A model generated the notes under the pieces. It made no database searches, was not told where the DNA came from, and worked only from the letters and a program-made list of their open reading frames with translations. From Pampus argenteus (Eukaryota; Chordata; Actinopteri; Scombriformes; Stromateidae): DNA of 64,000 nt. A program made the position numbers and the translations under genes. Numbering within the stretch: the stretch's first letter is position 1; the number at the start of each line of letters is the position of its first letter. The stretch covers positions 18,000,001-18,064,000 of the forward strand of contig CM072880.1 in the NCBI GenBank assembly GCA_036937835.1, in the 5' to 3' direction. Positions 14,001-27,660 of the stretch are shown piece by piece.

Positions 14001-15090
14001 CAAAACCATGTTTGCCATCAACAAGTAACTGATTTCTAATGATTAGGAGCAAAAAACTCACTTCTGAGAGCTTCCTGCAGCTTTTACTGTAACATTTGTA
14101 AAAATAGCTTTCTCTCGGCGAGAGAAGCCCAAAACTGACAACTACTGTTTTTCTTAAACAAGGAGCAATATTTTCAATCAAAACCATGTTTGCCATCAAC
14201 AAGTAACTGATTTCTAATGATTAGGAGCAAAAAACTCACTTCTGAGAGCTTCCTGCAGCTTTTACTGTAACATTTGTAAAAATAGCTTTATCTCTGCGAG
14301 AGAAGGCCAAAACTGACAACTACTGTTTTTCTTAAACAAGGAGCAATATTTTCAATCAAAACCATGTTTGCCATCAACAAGTAACTGATTTCTAATGATT
14401 TTGAGCAAAAAACTCACTTCTGAGAGCTTCCTGCAGCTTTTACTGTAACATTTGTAAAAATAGCTTTATCTCAGCGAGAGAAGGCCAAAACTGACAACTA
14501 CTGTTTTTCTTAAACAAGGAGCAATATTTTCAATCAAAACCATGTTTGCCATCAACAAGTAACTGATTTCTAATGATTATGAGCAAAAAACTCACTTCTG
14601 AGAGCTTCCTGCAGCTTTTACTGTAACATTTGTAAAAATAGCTTTCTCTCGGCGAGAGAAGCCCAAAACTGACAACTACTGTTTTTCTTAAACAAGGAGC
14701 AATATTTTCAATCAAAACCATGTTTGCCATCAACAAGTAACTGATTTCTAATGATTTTGAGCAAAAAACTCACTTCTGAGAGCTTCCTGCAGCTTTTACT
14801 GTAACATTTGTAAAAAATAGCTTTATCTCAGCGAGAGAAGGCCAAAACTGACAACTATAGTTTTTCTTAAACAAGGAGCAATATTTTCAATCAAAACCAT
14901 GTTTGCCATCAACAAGTAACTGATTTCTAATGATTATGAGCAAAAAACTCACATCTGAGAGCTTCCTGCAGCTTTTACTGTAACATTTGTAAAAATAGCT
15001 TTATCTCAGCGAGAGAAGGCCAAAACTGACAAGTACTGTTTTTCTTAAACAAGGAGCAATATTTTCAAACAAAACCATGTTTGCCATCAA
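10112..15090 (-). repeat. Nineteen-unit-offset pair: about 10.12-11.70 and 13.50-15.09 kb
   Basis: About nine units in the same order at an offset of 3,382 bp (19 x 178). Shared rare marks are TTTTTCTAAAC (near 10417 and 13798), ATCTCTGCG (near 10910 and 14291), GTAAAAAATAG (near 11435 and 14815) and CTCACATCTG (near 11568 and 14950). Agreement stops where the next unit starts GATTAGGAG in one copy and GATTATGAG in the other. Confidence 0.8.
12080..13795 (-). repeat. Second copy of the 7.46-9.35 kb block, one unit shorter
   Basis: Matches 7455-9350 with a one-unit deletion. Private changes include TTTTTCGTAAAC near 12551 and GAGTTTTCTGC near 13003. Agreement with that block ends at the TTTTTCTAAAC deletion near 13798, which instead matches the block at 10.1 kb. 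The region is therefore stitched from two sources. Confidence 0.75.
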
Positions 15091-15815
15091 CAAGTAACTG
15101 ATTTCTAATGATTATGAGCAAAAAACTCACTTCTGAGAGCTTCCTGCAGCTTTTACTGTAACATTTGTAAAAATAGCTTTATCTCAGCGAGAGAAGGCCA
15201 AAACTGACAACTATAGTTTTTCTTAAACAAGGAGCAATATTTTCAATCAAAACCATGTTTGCCATCAACAAGTAACTGATTTCTAATGATTAGGAGCAAA
15301 AAACTCACTTCTGAGAGCTTCCTGCAGCTTTTACTGTAACATTTGTAAAAATAGCTTTATCTCAGCGAGAGAAGGCCAAAACTGACAAGTACTGTTTTTC
15401 TTAAACAAGAAGCAATATTTTCAATCAAAACCATGTTTGCCATCAACAAGTAACTGATTTCTAATGATTAGGAGCAAAAAACTCACTTCTGAGAGCTTTC
15501 TGCAGCTTTTACTGTAACATTTGTAAAAATAGCTTTATCTCAGCGAGAGAAGGCCAAAACTGACAACTATAGTTTTTCTTAAACAAGGAGCAATATTTTC
15601 AATCATAACCATGTTTGCCATCAACAAGTAACTGATTTCTAATGATTATGAGCAAAAAACTCACTTCTGAGAGCTTCCTGCAGCTTTTACTGTAACATTT
15701 GTAAAAATAGCTTTATCTCAGCGAGAGAAGGCCAAAACTGACAACTACTGTTTTTCTTAAACAAGGAGCAATATTTTCAATCAAAACCATGTTTGCCATC
15801 AACAAGTAACTGATT

Positions 15816-15993
15816 TCTAATGATTATGAGCAAAAAACTCACTTCTGAGAGCTTCCTGCAGCTTTTACTGTAACATTTGTAAAAATAGCTTTCTCTCGGC
15901 GAGAGAAGGCCAAAACTGACAAGTACTGTTTTTCTTAAACAAGGAGCAATATTTTCAAACAAAACCATGTTTGCCATCAACAAGTAACTGATT
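15816..15993 (-). repeat. A/B hybrid unit (type A dyad, type B flank)
   Basis: This unit has the intact type A dyad (CTCTCGGCGAGAGAAGG) but type B marks on the next side: GGCC, CAAGTACTG and CAAACAAAACC. The switch lies in the roughly 15 bp between unit 85 and 96. The same hybrid recurs near 19376, 23113, 24537, 26139, 29521 and 34149, always in similar multi-unit contexts, so one recombinant was probably spread by block duplication. A second hybrid keeps GCCC but has CAAGTACTG (22223-22400 and 23647-23824). Confidence 0.8.
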
Positions 15994-16031
15994 TCTAATG
16001 ATTAGGAGCAAAAAACTCACTTCTGAGAGCT

Positions 16032-18382
16032 TTCTGCAGCTTTTACTGTAACATTTGTAAAAATAGCTTTATCTCAGCGAGAGAAGGCCAAAACTGACAA
16101 CTATAGTTTTTCTTAAACAAGGAGCAATATTTTCAATCAAAACCATGTTTGCCATCAACAAGTAACTGATTTCTAATGATTAGGAGCAAAAAACTCACTT
16201 CTGAGAGCTTCCTGCAGCTTTTACTGTAACATTTGTAAAAATAGCTTTATCTCAGCGAGAGAAGGCCAAAACTGACAACTATAGTTTTTCTTAAACAAGG
16301 AGCAATATTTTCAATCATAACCATGTTTGCCATCAACAAGTAACTGATTTCTAATGATTATGAGCAAAAAACTCACTTCTGAGAGCTTCCTGCAGCTTTT
16401 ACTGTAACATTTGTAAAAATAGCTTTCTCTCGGCGAGAGAAGCCCAAAACTGACAACTATAGTTTTTCTTAAACAAGGAGCAATATTTTCAATCAAAACC
16501 ATGTTTGCCATCAACAAGTAACTGATTTCTAATGATTATGAGCAAAAAACTCACATCTGAGAGCTTCCTGCAGCTTTTACTGTAACATTTGTAAAAATAG
16601 CTTTATCTCATCGAGAGAAGGCCAAAACTGACAAGTACTGTTTTTCTTAAACAAGGAGCAATATTTTCAAACAAAACCATGTTTGCCATCAACAAGTAAC
16701 TGATTTCTAATGATTATGAGCAAAAAACTCACTTCTGAGAGCTTCCTGCAGCTTTTACTGTAACATTTGTAAAAATAGCTTTATCTCAGCGAGAGAAGGC
16801 CAAAACTGACAACTATAGTTTTTCTTAAACAAGGAGCAATATTTTCAATCAAAACCATGTTTGCCATCAACAAGTAACTGATTTCTAATGATTAGGAGCA
16901 AAAAACTCACTTCTGAGAGCTTCCTGCAGCTTTTACTGTAACATTTGTAAAAATAGCTTTATCTCAGCGAGAGAAGGCCAAAACTGACAAGTACTGTTTT
17001 TCTTAAACAAGGAGCAATATTTTCAATCAAAACCATGTTTGCCATCAACAAGTAACTGATTTCTAATGATTAGGAGCAAAAAACTCACTTCTGAGAGCTT
17101 TCTGCAGCTTTTACTGTAACATTTGTAAAAATAGCTTTATCTCAGCGAGAGAAGGCCAAAACTGACAAGTACTGTTTTTCTTAAACAAGGAGCAATATTT
17201 TCAATCAAAACCATGTTTGCCATCAACAAGTAACTGATTTCTAATGATTAGGAGCAAAAAACTCACTTCTGAGAGCTTTCTGCAGCTTTTACTGTAACAT
17301 TTGTAAAAATAGCTTTATCTCAGCGAGAGAAGGCCAAAACTGACAACTATAGTTTTTCTTAAACAAGGAGCAATATTTTCAATCATAACCATGTTTGCCA
17401 TCAACAAGTAACTGATTTCTAATGATTATGAGCAAAAAACTCACTTCTGAGAGCTTCCTGCAGCTTTTACTGTAACATTTGTAAAAATAGCTTTATCTCA
17501 GCGAGAGAAGGCCAAAACTGACAAGTACTGTTTTTCGTAAACAAGGAGCAATATTTTCAAACAAAACCATGTTTGCCATCAACAAGTAACTGATTTCTAA
17601 TGATTAGGAGCAAAAAACTCACTTCTGAGAGCTTCCTGCAGCTTTTACTGTAACATTTGTAAAAATAGCTTTATCTCAGCGAGAGAAGGCCAAAACTGAC
17701 AACTATAGTTTTTCTTAAACAAGGAGCAATATTTTCAATCAAAACCATGTTTGCCATCAACAAGTAACTGATTTCTAATGATTAGGAGCAAAAAACTCAC
17801 TTCTGAGAGCTTCCTGCAGCTTTTACTGTAACATTTGTAAAAATAGCTTTATCTCAGCGAGAGAAGGCCAAAACTGACAACTATAGTTTTTCTTAAACAA
17901 GGAGCAATATTTTCAATCATAACCATGTTTGCCATCAACAAGTAACTGATTTCTAATGATTATGAGCAAAAAACTCACTTCTGAGAGCTTCCTGCAGCTT
18001 TTACTGTAACATTTGTAAAAATAGCTTTCTCTCGGCGAGAGAAGCCCAAAACTGACAACTATAGTTTTTCTTAAACAAGGAGCAATATTTTCAATCAAAA
18101 CCATGTTTGCCATCAACAAGTAACTGATTTCTAATGATTATGAGCAAAAAACTCACATCTGAGAGCTTCCTGCAGCTTTTACTGTAACATTTGTAAAAAT
18201 AGCTTTATCTCATCGAGAGAAGGCCAAAACTGACAAGTACTGTTTTTCTTAAACAAGGAGCAATATTTTCAAACAAAACCATGTTTGCCATCAACAAGTA
18301 ACTGATTTCTAATGATTATGAGCAAAAAACTCACTTCTGAGAGCTTCCTGCAGCTTTTACTGTAACATTTGTAAAAATAGCT
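16032..18382 (-). repeat. Nine-unit-offset pair: about 16.03-16.78 and 17.63-18.38 kb
   Basis: A run of about four units recurs at exactly 1,602 bp (9 x 178). It includes the sequence of forms TCAATCATAACC, type A with CAACTATAG, then CTCACATCTG with CTCATCGAGAG. The intervening units differ in detail, so this is a degraded nine-unit repeat. The same motif order is found again at 24.2-27.2 kb (offset 8,721 bp from here). Confidence 0.75.
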
Positions 18383-21260
18383 TTCTCTCGGCGAGAGAAG
18401 CCCAAAACTGACAACTACTGTTTTTCTTAAACAAGGAGCAATATTTTCAATCAAAACCATGTTTGCCATCAACAAGTAACTGATTTCTAATGATTTTGAG
18501 CAAAAAACTCACTTCTGAGAGCTTCCTGCAGCTTTTACTGTAACATTTGTAAAAATAGCTTTATCTCAGCGAGAGAAGGCCAAAACTGACAACTACTGTT
18601 TTTCTTAAACAAGGAGCAATATTTTCAATCAAAACCATGTTTGCCATCAACAAGTAACTGATTTCTAATGATTAGGAGCAAAAAACTCACTTCTGAGAGC
18701 TTCCTGCAGCTTTTACTGTAACATTTGTAAAAATAGCTTTATCTCGGCGAGAGAAGGCCAAAACTGACAAGTACTGTTTTTCTTAAACAAGGAGCAATAT
18801 TTTCAAACAAAACCATGTTTGCCATCAACAAGTAACTGATTTCTAATGATTAGGAGCAAAAAACTCACTTCTGAGAGCTTTCTGCAGCTTTTACTGTAAC
18901 ATTTGTAAAAATAGCTTTATCTCAGCGAGAGAAGGCCAAAACTGACAAGTACTGTTTTTCTTAAACAAGGAGCAATATTTTCAAACAAAACCATGTTTGC
19001 CATCAACAAGTAACTGATTTCTAATGATTAGGAGCAAAAAACTCACTTCTGAGAGCTTTCTGCAGCTTTTACTGTAACATTTGTAAAAATAGCTTTATCT
19101 CAGCGAGAGAAGGCCAAAACTGACAACTATAGTTTTTCTTAAACAAGGAGCAATATTTTCAATCATAACCATGTTTGCCATCAACAAGTAACTGATTTCT
19201 AATGATTATGAGCAAAAAACTCACTTCTGAGAGCTTCCTGCAGCTTTTACTGTAACATTTGTAAAAATAGCTTTATCTCAGCGAGAGAAGGCCAAAACTG
19301 ACAACTACTGTTTTTCTTAAACAAGGAGCAATATTTTCAATCAAACCCATGTTTGCCATCAACAAGTAACTGATTTCTAATGATTATGAGCAAAAAACTC
19401 ACTTCTGAGAGCTTCCTGCAGCTTTTACTGTAACATTTGTAAAAATAGCTTTCTCTCGGCGAGAGAAGGCCAAAACTGACAAGTACTGTTTTTCTTAAAC
19501 AAGGAGCAATATTTTCAAACAAAACCATGTTTGCCATCAACAAGTAACTGATTTCTAATGATTAGGAGCAAAAAACTCACTTCTGAGAGCTTTCTGCAGC
19601 TTTTACTGTAACATTTGTAAAAATAGCTTTATCTCAGCGAGAGAAGGCCAAAACTGACAACTATAGTTTTTCTTAAACAAGGAGCAATATTTTCAATCAA
19701 AACCATGTTTGCCATCAACAAGTAACTGATTTCTAATGATTAGGAGCAAAAAACTCACTTCTGAGAGCTTCCTGCAGCTTTTACTGTAACATTTGTAAAA
19801 ATAGCTTTATCTCAGCGAGAGAAGGCCAAAACTGACAACTATAGTTTTTCTTAAACAAGGAGCAATATTTTCAATCATAACCATGTTTGCCATCAACAAG
19901 TAACTGATTTCTAATGATTATGAGCAAAAAACTCACTTCTGAGAGCTTCCTGCAGCTTTTACTGTAACATTTGTAAAAATAGCTTTATCTCAGCGAGAGA
20001 AGGCCAAAACTGACAACTATAGTTTTTCTTAAACAAGGAGCAATATTTTCAATCAAAACCATGTTTGCCATCAACAAGTAACTGATTTCTAATGATTAGG
20101 AGCAAAAAACTCACTTCTGAGAGCTTCCTGCAGCTTTTACTGTAACATTTGTAAAAATAGCTTTATCTCAGCGAGAGAAGGCCAAAACTGACAAGTACTG
20201 TTTTTCTTAAACAAGGAGCAATATTTTCAAACAAAACCATGTTTGCCATCAACAAGTAACTGATTTCTAATGATTAGGAGCAAAAAACTCACTTCTGAGA
20301 GCTTCCTGCAGCTTTTACTGTAACATTTGTAAAAATAGCTTTATCTCAGCGAGAGAAGGCCAAAACTGACAACTACTGTTTTTCTTAAACAAGGAGCAAT
20401 ATTTTCAATCAAAACCATGTTTGCCATCAACAAGTAACTGATTTCTAATGATTATGAGCAAAAAACTCACTTCTGAGAGCTTCCTGCAGCTTTTACTGTA
20501 ACATTTGTAAAAATAGCTTTCTCTCGGCGAGAGAAGCCCAAAACTGACAACTACTGTTTTTCTTAAACAAGGAGCAATATTTTCAATCAAAACCATGTTT
20601 GCCATCAACAAGTAACTGATTTCTAATGATTTTGAGCAAAAAACTCACTTCTGAGAGCTTCCTGCAGCTTTTACTGTAACATTTGTAAAAATAGCTTTAT
20701 CTCAGCGAGAGAAGGCCAAAACTGACAACTACTGTTTTTCTTAAACAAGGAGCAATATTTTCAATCAAAACCATGTTTGCCATCAACAAGTAACTGATTT
20801 CTAAAGATTAGGACCAAAAAACTCACTTCTGAAAGCTTCCTGCAGCTTTTACTGTAACATTTGTAAAAATAGCTTTCTCTCGGCGAGAGAAGCCCAAAAC
20901 TGACAACTACTGTTTTTCTTAAACAAGGAGCAATATTTTCAATCAAAACCATGTTTGCCATCAACAAGTAACTGATTTCTAATGATTATGAGCAAAAAAC
21001 TCACTTCTGAGAGCTTCCTGCAGCTTTTACTGTAACATTTGTAAAAATAGCTTTATCTCAGCGAGAGAAGGCCAAAACTGACAAGTACTGTTTTTCTTAA
21101 ACAGGGAGCAATATTTTCAAACAAAACCATGTTTGCCATCAACAAGTAACTGATTTCTAATGATTATGAGCAAAAAACTCACTTCTGAGAGCTTCCTGCA
21201 GCTTTTACTGTAACATTTGTAAAAATAGCTTTATCTCAGCGAGAGAAGGCCAAAACTGAC
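18280..21260 (-). repeat. Block of about 17 units copied 10.1 kb away (left copy)
   Basis: Unit order and marks match about 28.43-31.40 kb at a constant offset of 10,145 bp (57 units minus 1 bp). Shared features in order: A; GATTTTGAG B; ATCTCGGCG B; two GAGCTTTCTGC units; AATCATAACC; the A/B hybrid; a type C unit; and AAACAGGGAGC near 21101 and 31246. Outside the block the neighbours differ on both sides. Confidence 0.85.
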
Positions 21261-21769
21261 AACTACTGTTTTTCTTAAACAAGGAGCAATATTTTCAATC
21301 AAAACCATGTTTGCCATCAACAAGTAACTGATTTCTAATGATTATGAGCAAAAAACTCACTTCTGAGAGCTTCCTGCAGCTTTTACTGTAACATTTGTAA
21401 AAATAGCTTTCTCTCGGCGAGAGAAGCCCAAAACTGACAACTACTGTTTTTCTTAAACAAGGAGCAATATTTTCAATCAAAACCATGTTTGCCATCAACA
21501 AGTAACTGATTTCTAATGATTTTGATCAAAAAACTCAATCTGAGAGCTTCCTGCAGCTTTTACTGTAACATTTGTAAAAATAGCTTTATCTCGGCGAGAG
21601 AAGCCCAAAACTGACAACTACTGTTTTTCTTAAACAAGGAGCAATATTTTCAATCAAAACCATGTTTGCCATCAACAAGTAACTGATTTCTAATGATTAT
21701 GAGCAAAAAACTCACTTCTGAGAGCTTCCTGCAGCTTTTACTGTAACATTTGTAAAAATAGCTTTATCT

Positions 21770-24750
21770 CAGCGAGAGAAGGCCAAAACTGACAAGTACT
21801 GTTTTTCTTAAACAAGGAGCAATATTTTCAAACAAAACCATGTTTGCCATCAACAAGTAACTGATTTCTAATGATTAGGAGCAAAAAACTCACTTCTGAG
21901 AGCTTCCTGCAGCTTTTACTGTAACATTTGTAAAAATAGCTTTCTCTCGGCCAAAGAAGCCCAAAACTGACAAGTACTGTTTTTCTTAAACAAGGAGCAA
22001 TATTTTCAATCAAAACCATGTTTGCCATCAACAAGTAACTGATTTCTAATGATTTTGAGCAAAAAACTCACTTCTGAGAGCTTCCTGCAGCTTTTACTGT
22101 AACATTTGTAAAAATAGCTTTATCTCAGCGAGAGAAGGCCAAAACTGACAACTACTGTTTTTCTTAAACAAGGAGCAATATTTTCAATCAAAACCATGTT
22201 TGCCATCAACAAGTAACTGATTTCTAATGATTATGAGCAAAAAACTCACTTCTGAGAGCTTCCTGCAGCTTTTACTGTAACATTTGTAAAAATAGCTTTC
22301 TCTCGGCGAGAGAAGCCCAAAACTGACAAGTACTGTTTTTCTTAAACAAGGAGCAATATTTTCAAACAAAACCATGTTTGCCATCAACAAGTAACTGATT
22401 TCTAATGATTATGAGCAAAAAACTCACTTCTGAGAGCTTCCTGCAGCTTTTACTGTAACATTTGTAAAAATAGCTTTATCTCAGCGAGAGAAGGCCAAAA
22501 CTGACAACTATAGTTTTTCTTAAACAAGGAGCAATATTTTCAATCAAAACCATGTTTGCCATCAACAAGTAACTGATTTCTAATGATTAGGAGCAAAAAA
22601 CTCACTTCTGAGAGCTTCCTGCAGCTTTTACTGTAACATTTGTAAAAATAGCTTTATCTCAGCGAGAGAAGGCCAAAACTGACAAGTACTGTTTTTCTTA
22701 AACAAGGAGCAATATTTTCAATCAAAACCATGTTTGCCATCAACAAGTAACTGATTTCTAATGATTAGGAGCAAAAAACTCACTTCTGAGAGCTTTCTGC
22801 AGCTTTTACTGTAACATTTGTAAAAATAGCTTTATCTCAGCGAGAGAAGGCCAAAACTGACAACTATAGTTTTTCTTAAACAAGGAGCAATATTTTCAAT
22901 CATAACCATGTTTGCCATCAACAAGTAACTGATTTCTAATGATTATGAGCAAAAAACTCACTTCTGAGAGCTTCCTGCAGCTTTTACTGTAACATTTGTA
23001 AAAATAGCTTTATCTCAGCGAGAGAAGGCCAAAACTGACAACTACTGTTTTTCTTAAACAAGGAGCAATATTTTCAATCAAAACCATGTTTGCCATCAAC
23101 AAGTAACTGATTTCTAATGATTATGAGCAAAAAACTCACTTCTGAGAGCTTCCTGCAGCTTTTACTGTAACATTTGTAAAAATAGCTTTCTCTCGGCGAG
23201 AGAAGGCCAAAACTGACAAGTACTGTTTTTCTTAAACAAGGAGCAATATTTTCAAACAAAACCATGTTTGCCATCAACAAGTAACTGATTTCTAATGATT
23301 AGGAGCAAAAAACTCACTTCTGAGAGCTTCCTGCAGCTTTTACTGTAACATTTGTAAAAATAGCTTTCTCTCGGCCAAAGAAGCCCAAAACTGACAAGTA
23401 CTGTTTTTCTTAAACAAGGAGCAATATTTTCAATCAAAACCATGTTTGCCATCAACAAGTAACTGATTTCTAATGATTTTGAGCAAAAAACTCACTTCTG
23501 AGAGCTTCCTGCAGCTTTTACTGTAACATTTGTAAAAATAGCTTTATCTCAGCGAGAGAAGGCCAAAACTGACAACTACTGTTTTTCTTAAACAAGGAGC
23601 AATATTTTCAATCAAAACCATGTTTGCCATCAACAAGTAACTGATTTCTAATGATTATGAGCAAAAAACTCACTTCTGAGAGCTTCCTGCAGCTTTTACT
23701 GTAACATTTGTAAAAATAGCTTTCTCTCGGCGAGAGAAGCCCAAAACTGACAAGTACTGTTTTTCTTAAACAAGGAGCAATATTTTCAAACAAAACCATG
23801 TTTGCCATCAACAAGTAACTGATTTCTAATGATTATGAGCAAAAAACTCACTTCTGAGAGCTTCCTGCAGCTTTTACTGTAACATTTGTAAAAATAGCTT
23901 TATCTCAGCGAGAGAAGGCCAAAACTGACAACTATAGTTTTTCTTAAACAAGGAGCAATATTTTCAATCAAAACCATGTTTGCCATCAACAAGTAACTGA
24001 TTTCTAATGATTAGGAGCAAAAAACTCACTTCTGAGAGCTTCCTGCAGCTTTTACTGTAACATTTGTAAAAATAGCTTTATCTCAGCGAGAGAAGGCCAA
24101 AACTGACAAGTACTGTTTTTCTTAAACAAGGAGCAATATTTTCAATCAAAACCATGTTTGCCATCAACAAGTAACTGATTTCTAATGATTAGGAGCAAAA
24201 AACTCACTTCTGAGAGCTTTCTGCAGCTTTTACTGTAACATTTGTAAAAATAGCTTTATCTCAGCGAGAGAAGGCCAAAACTGACAACTATAGTTTTTCT
24301 TAAACAAGGAGCAATATTTTCAATCATAACCATGTTTGCCATCAACAAGTAACTGATTTCTAATGATTATGAGCAAAAAACTCACTTCTGAGAGCTTCCT
24401 GCAGCTTTTACTGTAACATTTGTAAAAATAGCTTTATCTCAGCGAGAGAAGGCCAAAACTGACAACTACTGTTTTTCTTAAACAAGGAGCAATATTTTCA
24501 ATCAAAACCATGTTTGCCATCAACAAGTAACTGATTTCTAATGATTATGAGCAAAAAACTCACTTCTGAGAGCTTCCTGCAGCTTTTACTGTAACATTTG
24601 TAAAAATAGCTTTCTCTCGGCGAGAGAAGGCCAAAACTGACAAGTACTGTTTTTCTTAAACAAGGAGCAATATTTTCAAACAAAACCATGTTTGCCATCA
24701 ACAAGTAACTGATTTCTAATGATTAGGAGCAAAAAACTCACTTCTGAGAG
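21770..24750 (-). repeat. Eight-unit (1,424-bp) tandem duplication: 21.77-23.33 and 23.19-24.75 kb
   Basis: Eight units in the same order recur at an offset of 1,424 bp. The best mark is a unit whose dyad is replaced by CTCTCGGCCAAAGAAGCCC, seen only near 21945-21960 and 23369-23384. The second hybrid type (GCCC with CAAGTACTG) also appears once in each copy, at 22223-22400 and 23647-23824. Tract ends are approximate because neighbouring units are nearly alike. Confidence 0.85.
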
Positions 24751-27660
24751 CTTTCTGCAGCTTTTACTGTAACATTTGTAAAAATAGCTTTATCTCAGCG
24801 AGAGAAGGCCAAAACTGACAACTATAGTTTTTCTTAAACAAGGAGCAATATTTTCAATCAAAACCATGTTTGCCATCAACAAGTAACTGATTTCTAATGA
24901 TTAGGAGCAAAAAACTCACTTCTGAGAGCTTCCTGCAGCTTTTACTGTAACATTTGTAAAAATAGCTTTATCTCAGCGAGAGAAGGCCAAAACTGACAAC
25001 TATAGTTTTTCTTAAACAAGGAGCAATATTTTCAATCATAACCATGTTTGCCATCAACAAGTAACTGATTTCTAATGATTATGAGCAAAAAACTCACTTC
25101 TGAGAGCTTCCTGCAGCTTTTACTGTAACATTTGTAAAAATAGCTTTCTCTCGGCGAGAGAAGCCCAAAACTGACAACTATAGTTTTTCTTAAACAAGGA
25201 GCAATATTTTCAATCAAAACCATGTTTGCCATCAACAAGTAACTGATTTCTAATGATTATGAGCAAAAAACTCACATCTGAGAGCTTCCTGCAGCTTTTA
25301 CTGTAACATTTGTAAAAATAGCTTTATCTCATCGAGAGAAGGCCAAAACTGACAAGTACTGTTTTTCTTAAACAAGGAGCAATATTTTCAAACAAAACCA
25401 TGTTTGCCATCAACAAGTAACTGATTTCTAATGATTATGAGCAAAAAACTCACTTCTGAGAGCTTCCTGCAGCTTTTACTGTAACATTTGTAAAAATAGC
25501 TTTATCTCAGCGAGAGAAGGCCAAAACTGACAACTATAGTTTTTCTTAAACAAGGAGCAATATTTTCAATCAAAACCATGTTTGCCATCAACAAGTAACT
25601 GATTTCTAATGATTAGGAGCAAAAAACTCACTTCTGAGAGCTTCCTGCAGCTTTTACTGTAACATTTGTAAAAATAGCTTTATCTCAGCGAGAGAAGGCC
25701 AAAACTGACAAGTACTGTTTTTCTTAAACAAGGAGCAATATTTTCAATCAAAACCATGTTTGCCATCAACAAGTAACTGATTTCTAATGATTAGGAGCAA
25801 AAAACTCACTTCTGAGAGCTTTCTGCAGCTTTTACTGTAACATTTGTAAAAATAGCTTTATCTCAGCGAGAGAAGGCCAAAACTGACAACTATAGTTTTT
25901 CTTAAACAAGGAGCAATATTTTCAATCATAACCATGTTTGCCATCAACAAGTAACTGATTTCTAATGATTATGAGCAAAAAACTCACTTCTGAGAGCTTC
26001 CTGCAGCTTTTACTGTAACATTTGTAAAAATAGCTTTATCTCAGCGAGAGAAGGCCAAAACTGACAACTACTGTTTTTCTTAAACAAGGAGCAATATTTT
26101 CAATCAAAACCATGTTTGCCATCAACAAGTAACTGATTTCTAATGATTATGAGCAAAAAACTCACTTCTGAGAGCTTCCTGCAGCTTTTACTGTAACATT
26201 TGTAAAAATAGCTTTCTCTCGGCGAGAGAAGGCCAAAACTGACAAGTACTGTTTTTCTTAAACAAGGAGCAATATTTTCAAACAAAACCATGTTTGCCAT
26301 CAACAAGTAACTGATTTCTAATGATTAGGAGCAAAAAACTCACTTCTGAGAGCTTTCTGCAGCTTTTACTGTAACATTTGTAAAAATAGCTTTATCTCAG
26401 CGAGAGAAGGCCAAAACTGACAACTATAGTTTTTCTTAAACAAGGAGCAATATTTTCAATCAAAACCATGTTTGCCATCAACAAGTAACTGATTTCTAAT
26501 GATTAGGAGCAAAAAACTCACTTCTGAGAGCTTCCTGCAGCTTTTACTGTAACATTTGTAAAAATAGCTTTATCTCAGCGAGAGAAGGCCAAAACTGACA
26601 ACTATAGTTTTTCTTAAACAAGGAGCAATATTTTCAATCATAACCATGTTTGCCATCAACAAGTAACTGATTTCTAATGATTATGAGCAAAAAACTCACT
26701 TCTGAGAGCTTCCTGCAGCTTTTACTGTAACATTTGTAAAAATAGCTTTCTCTCGGCGAGAGAAGCCCAAAACTGACAACTATAGTTTTTCTTAAACAAG
26801 GAGCAATATTTTCAATCAAAACCATGTTTGCCATCAACAAGTAACTGATTTCTAATGATTATGAGCAAAAAACTCACATCTGAGAGCTTCCTGCAGCTTT
26901 TACTGTAACATTTGTAAAAATAGCTTTATCTCATCGAGAGAAGGCCAAAACTGACAAGTACTGTTTTTCTTAAACAAGGAGCAATATTTTCAAACAAAAC
27001 CATGTTTGCCATCAACAAGTAACTGATTTCTAATGATTATGAGCAAAAAACTCACTTCTGAGAGCTTCCTGCAGCTTTTACTGTAACATTTGTAAAAATA
27101 GCTTTATCTCAGCGAGAGAAGGCCAAAACTGACAACTATAGTTTTTCTTAAACAAGGAGCAATATTTTCAATCAAAACCATGTTTGCCATCAACAAGTAA
27201 CTGATTTCTAATGATTAGGAGCAAAAAACTCACTTCTGAGAGCTTCCTGCAGCTTTTACTGTAACATTTGTAAAAATAGCTTTATCTCAGCGAGAGAAGG
27301 CCAAAACTGACAAGTACTGTTTTTCTTAAACAAGGAGCAATATTTTCAATCAAAACCATGTTTGCCATCAACAAGTAACTGATTTCTAATGATTAGGAGC
27401 AAAAAACTCACTTCTGAGAGCTTTCTGCAGCTTTTACTGTAACATTTGTAAAAATAGCTTTATCTCAGCGAGAGAAGGCCAAAACTGACAACTATAGTTT
27501 TTCTTAAACAAGGAGCAATATTTTCAATCATAACCATGTTTGCCATCAACAAGTAACTGATTTCTAATGATTATGAGCAAAAAACTCACTTCTGAGAGCT
27601 TCCTGCAGCTTTTACTGTAACATTTGTAAAAATAGCTTTATCTCAGCGAGAGAAGGCCAA
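23740..27660 (-). repeat. Nine-unit (1,602-bp) higher-order repeat, two copies and a partial third
   Basis: The order is: B with CAAGTACTG; B with GAGCTTTCTGC and AATCATAACC; B; A/B hybrid; B with GAGCTTTCTGC; B with AATCATAACC; type A with CAACTATAG; CTCACATCTG with CTCATCGAGAG; B. It spans about 24.03-25.63 and 25.63-27.23 kb and begins again to about 27.66 kb. The repeated spacing of exactly 1,602 bp for several rare marks (for example CTTTCTG at 24217 and 25819) supports a real local higher-order repeat. Confidence 0.85.
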
